In this document: positions 18,213 through 26,658 of the stretch, piece by piece
How the letters are laid out: the number at the start of each line of letters is the position of its first letter
Numbering within the stretch: the first letter of the stretch is position 1
DNA from: Paludibacter sp. 47-17
GTDB taxonomy: Bacteria; Bacteroidota; Bacteroidia; Bacteroidales; Paludibacteraceae
NCBI GenBank assembly: GCA_001898935.1
Contig: MKVT01000014.1
Coordinates: 1 to 64,000 of the forward strand
Direction of reading: 5' to 3'
DNA length: 64,000 bases
The notes under the pieces: model-generated
Database searches by the model: none
What the model was told of the DNA's origin: nothing
Seen by the model: only the letters and a program-made list of their open reading frames with translations
Program-made: the position numbers and the translations under genes

Positions 18213-18821
18213 ATGAAAAACATTTCCCTTATAATTAATGCAGTACTGGGAGTAGCAGTAATTGTGCTGTTCGTGATGGTACTGGGCGGCAAAAACAGTG
18301 GTAGAGCTCCGGGAGTTCATTTCGGCAGCGATTCGACATTAACGGTTAAGTTACCGATTGCTTATGTGAATGTCGACTCTTTATTACTCAACTACCAGTT
18401 TGCTAAAGAATCGAATGAAACCTTGTTGAAAAAACAGGAGGACTCGCGTCTCGATCTGAACGTTCAGGCCCGTCAGCTCCAGGGCGAAATGGCGGAGTTT
18501 CAGCGTAAGCTCGAAAACAATGCATTCCTGAGCCGCGAACGTGCCGAGCAGGAACAAAACCGGCTCATGCGCAAAGAACAGGATTTGCAACAACTGAATG
18601 CGAAACTATCGCAGGAACTGATGGAAGTTCAGCAGAAGGTAAGCGAAGAACTGCGCGATACCATTAATGCTTTCCTGAAAGAATACAACAAAGATAAAAA
18701 GTATGAGATGATTATCAGCAATACGGCGAGCGACAACATTTTACTGGCCAACGATGGTTACGACATCACCCAGGAAGTAATCGAGCTGCTCAACGAGCGG
18801 TACAACAAGAAGAAAAAATGA
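18213..18821 (+). CDS. OmpH/Skp-family periplasmic chaperone
   Basis: A 202-residue protein with an N-terminal membrane/signal segment (residues 4-25) and a long coiled coil (about 65-160), the Skp/OmpH layout. Skp grips unfolded outer membrane proteins in the periplasm. The IAYVNVDSLLLNYQFAKES start of the mature part is the OmpH-family core, and the LNERYNKKKK end is basic. The signal lacks a clear cleavage site, so the protein may stay anchored. It is followed at once by a strong terminator. Confidence 0.85.
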   Translation: MKNISLIINAVLGVAVIVLFVMVLGGKNSGRAPGVHFGSDSTLTVKLPIAYVNVDSLLLNYQFAKESNETLLKKQEDSRLDLNVQARQLQGEMAEFQRKLENNAFLSRERAEQEQNRLMRKEQDLQQLNAKLSQELMEVQQKVSEELRDTINAFLKEYNKDKKYEMIISNTASDNILLANDGYDITQEVIELLNERYNKKKK

Positions 18822-18840
18822 TGCAATAAACAATACAAAA

Positions 18841-18878
18841 AATAAGCTGTCTTTTCATGAGACAGCTTATTTTTTTAT
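18841..18878. terminator. Bidirectional terminator
   Basis: A perfect 12-bp stem, 18841-18852 with 18860-18871, a seven-base loop and a T-run on the plus strand (A-run on the other side). It lies between the convergent OmpH-like and TIM-barrel genes. Confidence 0.85.
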
Positions 18879-18879
18879 C

Positions 18880-19716
18880 CTATTGGCCCAGAATCTTGTT
18901 CAAATACTCCAAACTCACCCTTACACTCTCGATAGGTTCGAGCGAATACTTTTCCACCTCCACCATCAGTTCACCGACACCAGCTACTTCCCGGGCTCTC
19001 AGAATCGACTTAAAATCGACTTTTCCGCTCTTACCCAATTCTTTTTCATCTTTCAAATGCAGCTGCCGGAATCTGCCGGGATAGGCTGAAAAATAATCCA
19101 CCGGATTCTTTCCTCCTTCCACGACCCAGAACACATCCATCTGAAAAAACACCTTCGAAGCATCGGTGTTGCGCAACATGTAATCGTACATGGTTTCGCC
19201 TTCGATGCTTGTAAACTCGAAGGCATGGTTGTGATATCCCAATTTCAAACCGGCTGCATTACAACGCTCGCCGATCCGGTTGTAATAATCGCAATAGGTT
19301 TTTAAATCGGCCAGCGACCCGGGTGTAGGCATCCAGGGGATCACGATGGTTTGCATCCCTGCTGCCTGATGAGCGGCAATGGCCGTATCCCACCAGGCCC
19401 AGGTTTCGTCCCAATCGGTGAGCGACGGACGATCGGCCAGGGGCCGGGACGCATGCGATGAAATTGCTTTCATCCCTGTTTTTTCGATCAGCGACTTAAA
19501 CTCTCCGGGGTTCAATCCGTAAAATTTACCATCGGCATAGCCCGCTGCTTCCACTCCCTTATAGCCCATTGCCGCCAGGCGGGCGATCGTACCATCCAAA
19601 TCGGTTTTTACGGCATCGCGAACCGAATACAACTGAATATACACTTCATGCCGGGGACTTGCTTTACATCCCATCGCTATCGCTAAAACAACGAATAGCA
19701 AACTAAACTTCTTCAT
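18880..19716 (-). CDS. Exported sugar isomerase/epimerase-type TIM barrel (lipoprotein)
   Basis: A 278-residue protein of the xylose isomerase-like TIM-barrel superfamily. The start chosen at 19716 (MKKFSLLFVVLAIAMGC) gives a lipobox with Cys17 and no acidic stretch after the Cys, so a periplasmic location is likely. Family features are YIQLYSVRDAV, GYKGVEAAG, GYHNHAFEF near residue 160, QMDVFWVVEGG and HLKDE, with Glu/His/Asp residues suited to a metal site. Such proteins in DUF1080/Gfo-Idh-MocA loci act on 3-keto sugars as isomerases or eliminating enzymes. It is the last gene of the cluster. The substrate is inferred. Confidence 0.85.
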   Translation of the reverse strand: MKKFSLLFVVLAIAMGCKASPRHEVYIQLYSVRDAVKTDLDGTIARLAAMGYKGVEAAGYADGKFYGLNPGEFKSLIEKTGMKAISSHASRPLADRPSLTDWDETWAWWDTAIAAHQAAGMQTIVIPWMPTPGSLADLKTYCDYYNRIGERCNAAGLKLGYHNHAFEFTSIEGETMYDYMLRNTDASKVFFQMDVFWVVEGGKNPVDYFSAYPGRFRQLHLKDEKELGKSGKVDFKSILRAREVAGVGELMVEVEKYSLEPIESVRVSLEYLNKILGQ

Positions 19717-19796
19717 ACCTGACAAATTGATCAGTAAAAAAAGAACGAGCATCCGCGATTATTACTCACGAACACCCGTCCTGTCGATACTTTTGG

Positions 19797-20552
19797 TTAT
19801 TCCAGAATTTTAATTTTCACATTGCGGTACCATACATCGTCGCCGTGATCCTGAAGGCCGATATAACCTTCCTGGGCAGCACCACCCGCATTGATGAAGT
19901 TTTCCCAGCCTTTAAATTTGCTGTTGTCTACCATAGCCTTCCAATCGTCGGTCCATAAATGGTATTCCACTACATTTTCGCCATTCTGAATATGAACGAC
20001 CGTGCCTTTGTAAACAATAATCCCGCCGGTATTCCATTCGCCGAAAGGGTTGGAATTCTGGGGAACTGCCGGGATGAGGTCGTACAACGAAGCCGACTGA
20101 CGGTTCCCGTCTTTACCTAACTTAGCATCCACATGGTTCACATTATCCAGAATCTGGTACTCGGGCGACGATTTCCAGATGGGTTCGCCTTCCACCTCCT
20201 GGGCTAAGTAAAACACGCCACTGTTTCCCCCTTTCGAAACTTTCCATTCAAACGAAAGCTCAAAATTCTTAAACTTACGATCGAAAATAATATCGCCGCC
20301 ATCCTTGTTTCCGGCTTCTCCCTGTCCGGAGCCGCTTATTTTAAGGGCTCCGTCGTCGATACTCCAGGCTGCAGGCATATCGGTACGGTTATACCCTCTC
20401 CACCCTTCGGTCGAGCTGCCGTCGAACAATACGATCCACTCGTCCTGTGGCTCAGCTGCAGGAGCTTCTTCCTGGGTTTTCGCAGCTTTATTACATGCTG
20501 TTGCACTCATAATCAACGCAAAAATACTGATTGCATAAACTGTTTTTCTCAT
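19797..20552 (-). CDS. DUF1080 (3-keto-glycoside hydrolase-type) lipoprotein
   Basis: A 251-residue lipoprotein (lipobox SATAC, Cys20) with a single DUF1080 (PF06439) jelly-roll domain. Family features are WIVLFDGSSTEGWRGY, FELSFEWKVSKGGNSGVFY, PEYQILDN and GYIGLQDHGDDVWYRNVKI. Some members cleave 3-keto-glycosides by elimination after a partner oxidises C3. An acidic, Ala/Pro/Glu-rich linker follows the lipid anchor. It lies 26 bases after the first oxidoreductase and just before the TIM-barrel gene, the grouping expected for that pathway. Activity is inferred from family and context. Confidence 0.88.
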   Translation of the reverse strand: MRKTVYAISIFALIMSATACNKAAKTQEEAPAAEPQDEWIVLFDGSSTEGWRGYNRTDMPAAWSIDDGALKISGSGQGEAGNKDGGDIIFDRKFKNFELSFEWKVSKGGNSGVFYLAQEVEGEPIWKSSPEYQILDNVNHVDAKLGKDGNRQSASLYDLIPAVPQNSNPFGEWNTGGIIVYKGTVVHIQNGENVVEYHLWTDDWKAMVDNSKFKGWENFINAGGAAQEGYIGLQDHGDDVWYRNVKIKILE

Positions 20553-20578
20553 ATGGATAGAATTTTAAAGTGTTGTCA

Positions 20579-22048
20579 TCATCGGGGCATATCGGGCAGT
20601 TTCCACCCTTCGCGGTAAGTATGTTTGATAAGCTCTTCGGCAAATGCCTTGGCATTGAAGGGAGGAGTCATTGTCTTGTCGAAAGTCGGATGACCGTCGG
20701 TAATTTTAAAACCATCGCGAATGACCGTGCGAATCATCGCATCGTCGGGGATATTGGTGAATTTCATATTCCGGCCGTCCCAGTGCAGCTCCTGATTGAG
20801 CGCCTGCAAACGTACGGCTACCACACCCATCACCACCATTTCGTTGAACGGACCGGCCTCACTGAACGGAGAAGCGGTAGGTACACGCGAATCGGCACTT
20901 TCCTTGGCCGCCCGCACCCAGTCCATTTCGTGCGATGTCGTTACTTCGCGCACTACTTTCGGAGCATCGGGCTTTCTTCCGGATACCAACCATGGATTTT
21001 TCCCATAGCAACCGCAAATCAAGGTATCTTTTGTACCGTGGAAAATAACTCCTCCTCCGTCGTCGTTCAAATTGTGACCAGCCGGAACCCCGGCCGGACG
21101 CGGAGGTTGCAACCCTCCATCGTACCAGTATACTTCCACTTCGGGCATGGCTACCCGCGGCAGATTATCGCGGGCGGGGAAGGTATACTTTACCATTTCG
21201 GCATTGGGAGCGCTTTCGGTGAGCAACAAGGTGGAACTTCCCTGAACTTTGGTAGGATATCCCAATCGAAGTCCCTTAAACACAGGATGCAGAATATGGC
21301 AGGCCATATCGCCCAACGCGCCGGTTCCGAAATCCCACCAGCCGCGGAAATTCCAGGGGGTATAAATAGGATGGAACGGACGCATCGGAGCAGGCCCGAT
21401 AAAGGCATCCCAATTCATGGTCGAAGGTATTTTTTCGGCTTTATCGGGACGAGCCAGTCCTTGCGGCCAAATCGGGCGATCGGTAAATGCTTCCACTTTC
21501 GTTACTTCTCCGATTTCACCGTTCCATATCCATTCGCAGATCTGACGAACACCGGCACCCGAAGCTCCCTGATTCCCCATTTGGGTAGCCAGTTGATGCT
21601 TATCGGCCAGGCGGGTAAGTAAACGCGATTCGTACACCGAATGGGTAAGGGGTTTTTCAACATACACATGTTTACCCATGGTCATGGCATCGGCGGCAAC
21701 AATAGCGTGGGTATGATCGGCAGTAGCTACCACTACCCCATCGATGCTTTTCCCCAGCTCCTCGTACATCCGGCGGTAATCGTTGAATTTCTTGGCGTTC
21801 GGGAAATACTTAAACACCCGGTCGCTGTACTTCCAGTCGGTATCGCACAGCCCGACGATATTCTGACTCTCCATTCCTTTCAACACGCCAAATCCGCGGC
21901 CTCCCACCCCTACTCCAACGATATTCAGTTTATCGCTCGGAGCCACAGCTCCAAACCTGGCACCAAACACCGACGAGGGCACTACGGTGAGTCCGACGGC
22001 GACAGTCGCTCCTGTCTGCAGGAACTTTCTTCTCGACATTTGTGACAT
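20579..22048 (-). CDS. Tat-exported Gfo/Idh/MocA oxidoreductase (1)
   Basis: A 489-residue NAD(P)-dependent oxidoreductase. The N-terminus MSQMSRRKFLQTG is a twin-arginine signal, so the protein is exported folded, with cofactor bound. A Rossmann motif GVGVGGRG lies near residue 46, and the family lysine in VYVEKPLTHS near 133. The long C-terminal part (DFGTGALGDMACHI) is typical of the exported Bacteroidota/Planctomycetes subfamily. With tightly held NAD(H) such enzymes oxidise glycosides at C3 in the periplasm. It is in one run with the second oxidoreductase (34 bases upstream) and DUF1080. Confidence 0.9.
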   Translation of the reverse strand: MSQMSRRKFLQTGATVAVGLTVVPSSVFGARFGAVAPSDKLNIVGVGVGGRGFGVLKGMESQNIVGLCDTDWKYSDRVFKYFPNAKKFNDYRRMYEELGKSIDGVVVATADHTHAIVAADAMTMGKHVYVEKPLTHSVYESRLLTRLADKHQLATQMGNQGASGAGVRQICEWIWNGEIGEVTKVEAFTDRPIWPQGLARPDKAEKIPSTMNWDAFIGPAPMRPFHPIYTPWNFRGWWDFGTGALGDMACHILHPVFKGLRLGYPTKVQGSSTLLLTESAPNAEMVKYTFPARDNLPRVAMPEVEVYWYDGGLQPPRPAGVPAGHNLNDDGGGVIFHGTKDTLICGCYGKNPWLVSGRKPDAPKVVREVTTSHEMDWVRAAKESADSRVPTASPFSEAGPFNEMVVMGVVAVRLQALNQELHWDGRNMKFTNIPDDAMIRTVIRDGFKITDGHPTFDKTMTPPFNAKAFAEELIKHTYREGWKLPDMPR

Positions 22049-22082
22049 AACAGTATTATTTTAAGGTGAAAAAAAATCGTGT

Positions 22083-23687
22083 TTATCCACGGGTTATTTC
22101 CCGTTTATCGGGGTCCCAGTACATCGTTCGCCCTTCGAGATAGGCCCGTGTACCCATATGGGCAGCTATCGCTTCCTCGAAGGCCGGCCGTATGCCGCAC
22201 GACACTTCGCTTCCCGACCGTATGGCATCGATCCATTCGCGCAGGTGCAGGAAGGTGGTGTTGTATTTTTTTCCCTGCACGTACGAATACAATAAACCAC
22301 GCTGTGCAAAGTACATTTCAGTTGCCGACGACAGTGCATCGATACTCTTTCCGGAGGCATAACGGTAAAAGGGTTCGCCGGGTTTGATTAATCCCTGCTC
22401 GATTTTATCCTTGTACTGCACCGATGCCCTGTCCACTATCACATCGAGGGTACTGCCCAGCTCGATGGTGGCATCGGTCCCCATTATTTTACGGGGACGG
22501 TTGAATTCGCTGGCCAGTGTCGCCGAATAGAGCAAGGCCAGGTCCCGGTCGGGGAATTCGAAAGTAGTCTGCAACACATCGGGTACGGTGCGTCCGTCTT
22601 TGTAATGATACACCCCTCCCGAAGAGGTTGCCGAGTGCGGAATCCCTAAGTTCAGAATGTGATTCATCGCATCGTATTCATGGGTCAGCAAATCGCCGCT
22701 CAGGCCGGTACTGTAATCCCACCAGCAACGCCAGCGGAAGAACCGTTCGAGGCTGAATTTTTCGCGGCTATCGGGCCCCACGAACCGTTGCAAACCAAAT
22801 TCATTCATATAGTTTTGGTATTCGCCGATGCGTTCGGAAGGGCCTACAAACTGCTGCCAGTCAATTGTTTTCTCATTGGCATCCTTATGGATGGGATACA
22901 CCCAGGCTCCGTTAGGATCGTTACGGTTGGTACTTACTTCAATTAAATTAACCTTCCCGATCAATCCTTTTTCGATGATAGCCTTGGCTTTATGATTGAT
23001 TTCGATCTGACGGCCCTGATGCCCGAGCTGAAACACGACACCGCTTTTTTTCACGGCATCCTCCACCAGATAGGTTTCGGGAACGGTCCAGGTCAGGGGC
23101 TTTTCAACATAGACATGCTTTCCATTCCGGCACGCTTCCAGTATCATCTCACCATGCCAGTGGTCGGGCGTGGCAATAATCACCGCATCGACTTCCGGCG
23201 ATGCAATCAGCTCACGGTAATTCTTATAGACGACAGGTGTTTGATCCATTCTACCGCCGGGCAGTTCGCGGTGCAGGTTCGCTCCGGCTTCGGCAGCTTC
23301 CCGGGCATAGGTTTCGAAAATATCGCAAACTCCGGTGACCCGTACGTTCAGATCGTCCTGTTCCATGAAATCCTGGTAACGCGTGTCGTCGGGGTTTTGC
23401 GACCCCTGCCATTTCCAGTCCTCCAGCTGGGCCGGTGTGGCGAATCCGAGGGCGCGCATCAGGTAGTTGCCCCGGATCCCGTAACCGATAACCCCGAGCC
23501 GGAGCAGCTTATTATCCATTACCTTGCGTTCGGCCTGCTCCTGCCCGACATTAAACAAATTACCAGCTTGCCTGTTATAATGCTCTTTTTGCTTTTTCTT
23601 GTACACACCGTAGGCCATAGCGCCCAGCAAGGGCACGGTAGCTAATGTTTTAAGCGCATCTCTTCTTCCTTCCGATTGATTAGCCAT
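22083..23687 (-). CDS. Exported Gfo/Idh/MocA oxidoreductase (2)
   Basis: A 534-residue paralogue of the neighbouring oxidoreductase. The ATG at 23687 (MANQSEGRRDALKTLATVPLLG) was chosen because it gives a Tat-like RR signal and starts five bases after the DoxX gene; the open frame runs 52 codons further upstream inside DoxX. Rossmann GVIGYGIRG lies near residue 65 and VYVEKPLTW near 200; WWDYSTGLSGDLLTHEYD marks the C-terminal fold. Two such enzymes in one locus could oxidise and later reduce the same ring carbon, or serve two substrates (inference). Confidence 0.88.
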   Translation of the reverse strand: MANQSEGRRDALKTLATVPLLGAMAYGVYKKKQKEHYNRQAGNLFNVGQEQAERKVMDNKLLRLGVIGYGIRGNYLMRALGFATPAQLEDWKWQGSQNPDDTRYQDFMEQDDLNVRVTGVCDIFETYAREAAEAGANLHRELPGGRMDQTPVVYKNYRELIASPEVDAVIIATPDHWHGEMILEACRNGKHVYVEKPLTWTVPETYLVEDAVKKSGVVFQLGHQGRQIEINHKAKAIIEKGLIGKVNLIEVSTNRNDPNGAWVYPIHKDANEKTIDWQQFVGPSERIGEYQNYMNEFGLQRFVGPDSREKFSLERFFRWRCWWDYSTGLSGDLLTHEYDAMNHILNLGIPHSATSSGGVYHYKDGRTVPDVLQTTFEFPDRDLALLYSATLASEFNRPRKIMGTDATIELGSTLDVIVDRASVQYKDKIEQGLIKPGEPFYRYASGKSIDALSSATEMYFAQRGLLYSYVQGKKYNTTFLHLREWIDAIRSGSEVSCGIRPAFEEAIAAHMGTRAYLEGRTMYWDPDKREITRG

Positions 23688-23691
23688 ATCC

Positions 23692-24180
23692 TTATCTTTT
23701 CTTTTTACGTTGAAGAATACGGTCGATTCCCACACGGTGCGAGGTAGGAAATACCACTCCCGATACCAGTACGGATGCCAGGATAATGAGGTTTTTATCC
23801 ACCCAAAGATACGACCCTTCGGGACGGAGAACGTAACTGACATCCATCAACGGCGGATGCGACAGATAAAACAAGGCCAGCATAACGATAGCTCCGATAC
23901 TCCCTGCACGTGCAAACACCCCCAGCAGCAAACTCAATCCGATGAGAACCAAACCGTAGATATTCAAATAATTAACGACTTCAAGCATGACGGGCGACTC
24001 GGCTATACCGATAAAAAACGACGTAAGCCACCCTTTGGAATCCATCAGGTAGCCGTAAGCCGACCAGGAAGGCGACAATAGCTTAACAAGGCCTTCGTAC
24101 AAAAAATACCAGCCGGTAAGTACCCTGAGTACGACCAGTGCGGTAAGCTGCATTGTTGTGTAATTCGATTTATAGACCAT
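23692..24180 (-). CDS. DoxX-family membrane protein
   Basis: A 162-residue inner membrane protein with four predicted spans (about 12-30, 52-75, 80-105, 128-150) and the DoxX pattern RVLTGWYFLYEGLVKL at the start. DoxX relatives are subunits of quinone-linked oxidoreductases in some organisms. Its place directly upstream of two exported sugar oxidoreductases (four-base gap) suggests a link to passing electrons into the membrane; this is inference. It ends with a basic tail. Confidence 0.85.
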   Translation of the reverse strand: MVYKSNYTTMQLTALVVLRVLTGWYFLYEGLVKLLSPSWSAYGYLMDSKGWLTSFFIGIAESPVMLEVVNYLNIYGLVLIGLSLLLGVFARAGSIGAIVMLALFYLSHPPLMDVSYVLRPEGSYLWVDKNLIILASVLVSGVVFPTSHRVGIDRILQRKKKR

Positions 24181-24183
24181 AGA

Positions 24184-24507
24184 TCAACTTCTGAAACTTA
24201 GAAATAAGGTTACTAATGCATAAATAAGTACTGCTGCAATCCAGAGCGTCGTACCGTCGACCATCGAATATACGGCCAGTGCCAATACCAGACTGACCAT
24301 AAAATTCATACGTTGGATCCGTTGTTCGCGAAAACCCTGTGCGGGATTACGGAGAAGCAGTATCAACTGGAAAAGGATTAAAATAAGCGCGCCGGCTCCG
24401 AATACATACATTCCGTAAGGCCGGTCAAAAAAATGGAAGAGCGATCCGGCAACCAGGGCTGCCGACCCTGCAACCTGAGCATACAATGCAAGCGATGATT
24501 GTTTCAT
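24184..24507 (-). CDS. Small membrane protein, unknown function
   Basis: A 107-residue protein that is almost all membrane: four hydrophobic segments (about 8-25, 31-51, 68-84, 88-105) with short loops. I do not recognise a family with confidence; similar short proteins follow ftsB/divIC in Bacteroidales as I recall. It overlaps the ftsB-like gene by four bases (ATGA) and is three bases from DoxX, so all are probably translated from one mRNA. Confidence 0.7.
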   Translation of the reverse strand: MKQSSLALYAQVAGSAALVAGSLFHFFDRPYGMYVFGAGALILILFQLILLLRNPAQGFREQRIQRMNFMVSLVLALAVYSMVDGTTLWIAAVLIYALVTLFLSFRS

Positions 24508-24815
24508 TGAGCGGTTTCGTTAAATAAAAAAATATCCTCGTTGTCGCGTTTCATCAGGTACTTCTCACGCGCTACCTTTTCGAGGTAAAGCGAGTCGGTG
24601 GTGAGACGCTTCACTTCTTCGCGACTGCGTTCGATATTCTCATGAAATTGAGCAAGTTCCATTTCCAATGATTTGATTTCCTGTTTCATAGCCTGTTTTC
24701 TCAACAAATTGCGATCGTCGAAAAAAGTAAGAAAAACAAGAAAAACAGCAATGGTTATCGTATATTTATTGAAGATAAACTTCAGGACTACGGAGAAAAA
24801 TCTGGAGTGTGTCAT
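24504..24815 (-). CDS. FtsB/DivIC-type septum formation protein
   Basis: A 103-residue bitopic protein: a short cytoplasmic start, one membrane span (about 12-32), then a coiled coil (40-80) and a C-terminal region YLEKVAREKYLMKRDNEDIF, the FtsB/DivIC signature. It would join the FtsQLB-type divisome complex. The ATG at 24815 gives the usual length; an ATG 16 codons upstream would start inside the promoter region. It is the first gene of the minus run and diverges from dnaX. Confidence 0.88.
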   Translation of the reverse strand: MTHSRFFSVVLKFIFNKYTITIAVFLVFLTFFDDRNLLRKQAMKQEIKSLEMELAQFHENIERSREEVKRLTTDSLYLEKVAREKYLMKRDNEDIFLFNETAQ

Positions 24816-24842
24816 CTTATAAAACTGAATATCGACCGACCA

Positions 24843-24850
24843 CAAAGATA
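24843..24850 (-). promoter_or_regulatory. Promoter −7 element for the ftsB-like gene
   Basis: TATCTTTG on the minus strand, 27 bases before the ATG at 24815; it diverges from the dnaX −7 motif. Confidence 0.5.
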
Positions 24851-24874
24851 AGTAAATTTTCAAAATATTATGAC

Positions 24875-24882
24875 TATCTTTG
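24875..24882 (+). promoter_or_regulatory. Promoter −7 element for dnaX
   Basis: TATCTTTG on the plus strand, 28 bases before the dnaX ATG. Confidence 0.5.
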
Positions 24883-24910
24883 CAAAAGAAAGAATACGAG
24901 AACAGATGAT

Positions 24911-26026
24911 ATGGAGAATTTCATAGTTTCCGCCCGAAAATACCGGCCCTCTACTTTTAAATCGGTAGTGGGTCAGAGTGCACTCACTACTACCCTGCGT
25001 AACGCCATTCAGAGTAACCACCTGGCACATGCCTATTTGTTCTGCGGCCCCCGTGGAGTAGGTAAAACCACCTGTGCCCGTATTTTTGCGAAAACGATCA
25101 ACTGCTCACACCTCACTCCCGAAGGAGAAGCATGCAATGCCTGCGAATCCTGCGTTTCGTTCAACGACCAGCGCTCTTATACTATCCACGAGCTCGATGC
25201 GGCCTCCAACAACGGAGTCGACGATATCCGCTCGCTGATCGACCAGGTGCGAATCCCGCCCCAGGTCGGCAATTACAGCGTTTATATCATCGATGAGGTC
25301 CATATGTTGTCGCAGGGCGCTTTTAATGCCTTTTTAAAAACCCTGGAAGAGCCGCCGGCGCATGCTATTTTTATACTGGCCACAACCGAAAAGCATAAAA
25401 TCATCCCGACCATACTTTCGCGCTGCCAGATTTACGATTTCAACCGGATTACAGTCTCCGATACGGTGGCGCATCTGAAATATGTTGCAAGCAGCGAAGG
25501 CGTGCAGATCGACGAGAATGCATTGAATGTGATTGCTCAAAAAAGCGACGGCGGAATGCGCGATGCTTTATCGATTTTTGACCAGCTCGTCAGTTTTTGT
25601 GGTACCACCATCGATTACCAGGGTGCCATTCAAAACCTGAATGTGCTCGATTACGAATACTATTTCCGGCTCATTGATGCATTTTTACAAAGCGACATCA
25701 CTCATTCCCTACTGATTTTCAATGAAATATTAAACAAAGGATTTGACGGGCATCATTTTGTAAACGGATTGAGCTCGCATTTCAGGGATTTGCTGGTATG
25801 TAAGGATCCGGCTACCATCAGCCTGATGGAAGTAGGCGCCGACATCGGGCAACGCTATCAGCAACAAGCCCTGGCATGCTCGACCGAATTCCTGATTGCC
25901 GGATTGAAACTTATCAACGATTGCGATTTAAATTACCGCATCAGTAATAATAAACGGCTACTGGTCGAACTTGGTTTGATTCGTTTGTGTCAGCTCACAA
26001 ACGCAAAAAAAAAAGATAGCAACTGA
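24911..26026 (+). CDS. dnaX: DNA polymerase III gamma/tau, zero-frame (gamma-like) product
   Basis: Clamp-loader ATPase of the replicative polymerase. In frame, this gives 371 residues: Walker A GPRGVGKTTC near 45, a zinc-binding Cys set (C64, C76, C79, C82 region), Walker B IIDEVHML near 125, the SRC sensor near 170 and domain III up to QLTN. The frame then enters ten A residues (26005-26014) and stops after KDSN. Bacteroidales DnaX is normally longer: the missing tau-type tail is open in the +1 frame directly after the A run (see next entry). The ATG at 24911 (MENFIVSARKYRPSTF) matches family starts. Confidence 0.93.
   Translation: MENFIVSARKYRPSTFKSVVGQSALTTTLRNAIQSNHLAHAYLFCGPRGVGKTTCARIFAKTINCSHLTPEGEACNACESCVSFNDQRSYTIHELDAASNNGVDDIRSLIDQVRIPPQVGNYSVYIIDEVHMLSQGAFNAFLKTLEEPPAHAIFILATTEKHKIIPTILSRCQIYDFNRITVSDTVAHLKYVASSEGVQIDENALNVIAQKSDGGMRDALSIFDQLVSFCGTTIDYQGAIQNLNVLDYEYYFRLIDAFLQSDITHSLLIFNEILNKGFDGHHFVNGLSSHFRDLLVCKDPATISLMEVGADIGQRYQQQALACSTEFLIAGLKLINDCDLNYRISNNKRLLVELGLIRLCQLTNAKKKDSN
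26005..26014 (+). promoter_or_regulatory. A10 slippage site inside dnaX
   Basis: Ten consecutive A. Zero frame stops at 26024-26026 and the −1 frame stops at 26017-26019 (TAG). Only the +1 frame, equal to nine A, continues for over 200 codons. This matches sites where RNA polymerase slips, as known for Thermus dnaX. A homopolymer sequencing error cannot be excluded. Confidence 0.6.
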
Positions 26027-26651
26027 CGACGAATTACCGCCTCTCCAACCGATATTTTCGGCCGCCCCGGAACAAAAGACAGTCCGGCCCGTTCAATCTG
26101 CGGCTGCGGAGCCGGCACAACCGCCAACCGCGGGCATACCTGCCGCATCCGCCCCGGTGCAACGTCCTACGGTAAGTACTGCCAAATCGGGAGGACGATC
26201 GATTTCAATTTCGCTGAATGGGGCGGCATCGAAAAAAACAACACACGTACCGGCAGAAACCAGGCCCGACATGGTTGCCGAAAATCAAAACGAGCCCTAC
26301 ACTCCACAAGCCTTCGAACAGGCCTGGAAAGCATATGCCACCCGTATTTCCGATATCGTGAGCGCAGCCAACTACATCCGCTCCACCTTGCCCGTACCCG
26401 TCGAAGGTACAACCTACGAACTGGTATTCAGTAATGTAATGCAGGAAAATGAGTTTAAAAAGCTGATGACTTCGTTGAGTACCTACATGAGGCAAACCCT
26501 CCGGAACTCGGGGATTGCATTCAGAACCAAAGTAATGGAGTCGACCGAGCTGCCCCGTTCTACCAACCCGGAAGAGATTCTCAGAAAAATGGCAGAAGAA
26601 AACCCCGCACTGGAGCTGCTTAAAAATAATCTGAAACTGGAAATTGACTAA
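26007..26651 (+). CDS. dnaX: DnaX tau-specific C-terminal part (+1 frame)
   Basis: Open frame continuing from the A10 run. It reads KIATDDELPPLQPIF, a Pro/Ala-rich linker of about 50 residues, GGRSISISLNG, then a conserved-looking domain (YTPQAFEQAWKAYATRISD; NPEEILRKMAEENPALELLKNN). Tails of this form end Bacteroidales gamma/tau proteins and would bind polymerase alpha and the helicase in tau. Joined to the zero-frame part with one A dropped, the product is 579 residues, a normal tau length. An internal ATG at 26272 lies too late in the tail for a sensible independent gene, so I regard this as part of dnaX. Confidence 0.82.
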   Translation, partial: KKKIATDDELPPLQPIFSAAPEQKTVRPVQSAAAEPAQPPTAGIPAASAPVQRPTVSTAKSGGRSISISLNGAASKKTTHVPAETRPDMVAENQNEPYTPQAFEQAWKAYATRISDIVSAANYIRSTLPVPVEGTTYELVFSNVMQENEFKKLMTSLSTYMRQTLRNSGIAFRTKVMESTELPRSTNPEEILRKMAEENPALELLKNNLKLEID

Positions 26652-26658
26652 ACTAAGA

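Noticed and set aside
20570-21622. 350-residue plus-strand open frame
   Set aside because: Antisense shadow of the Gfo/Idh/MocA gene.
23688-23843. 52-codon N-terminal extension of the second oxidoreductase
   Set aside because: It lies inside DoxX and hides the export signal; the ATG at 23687 gives a proper start.
24911-26651. dnaX as a dead pseudogene
   Set aside because: dnaX is essential and both halves look fully conserved; slippage at the A run or a one-base sequence error explains the break better.
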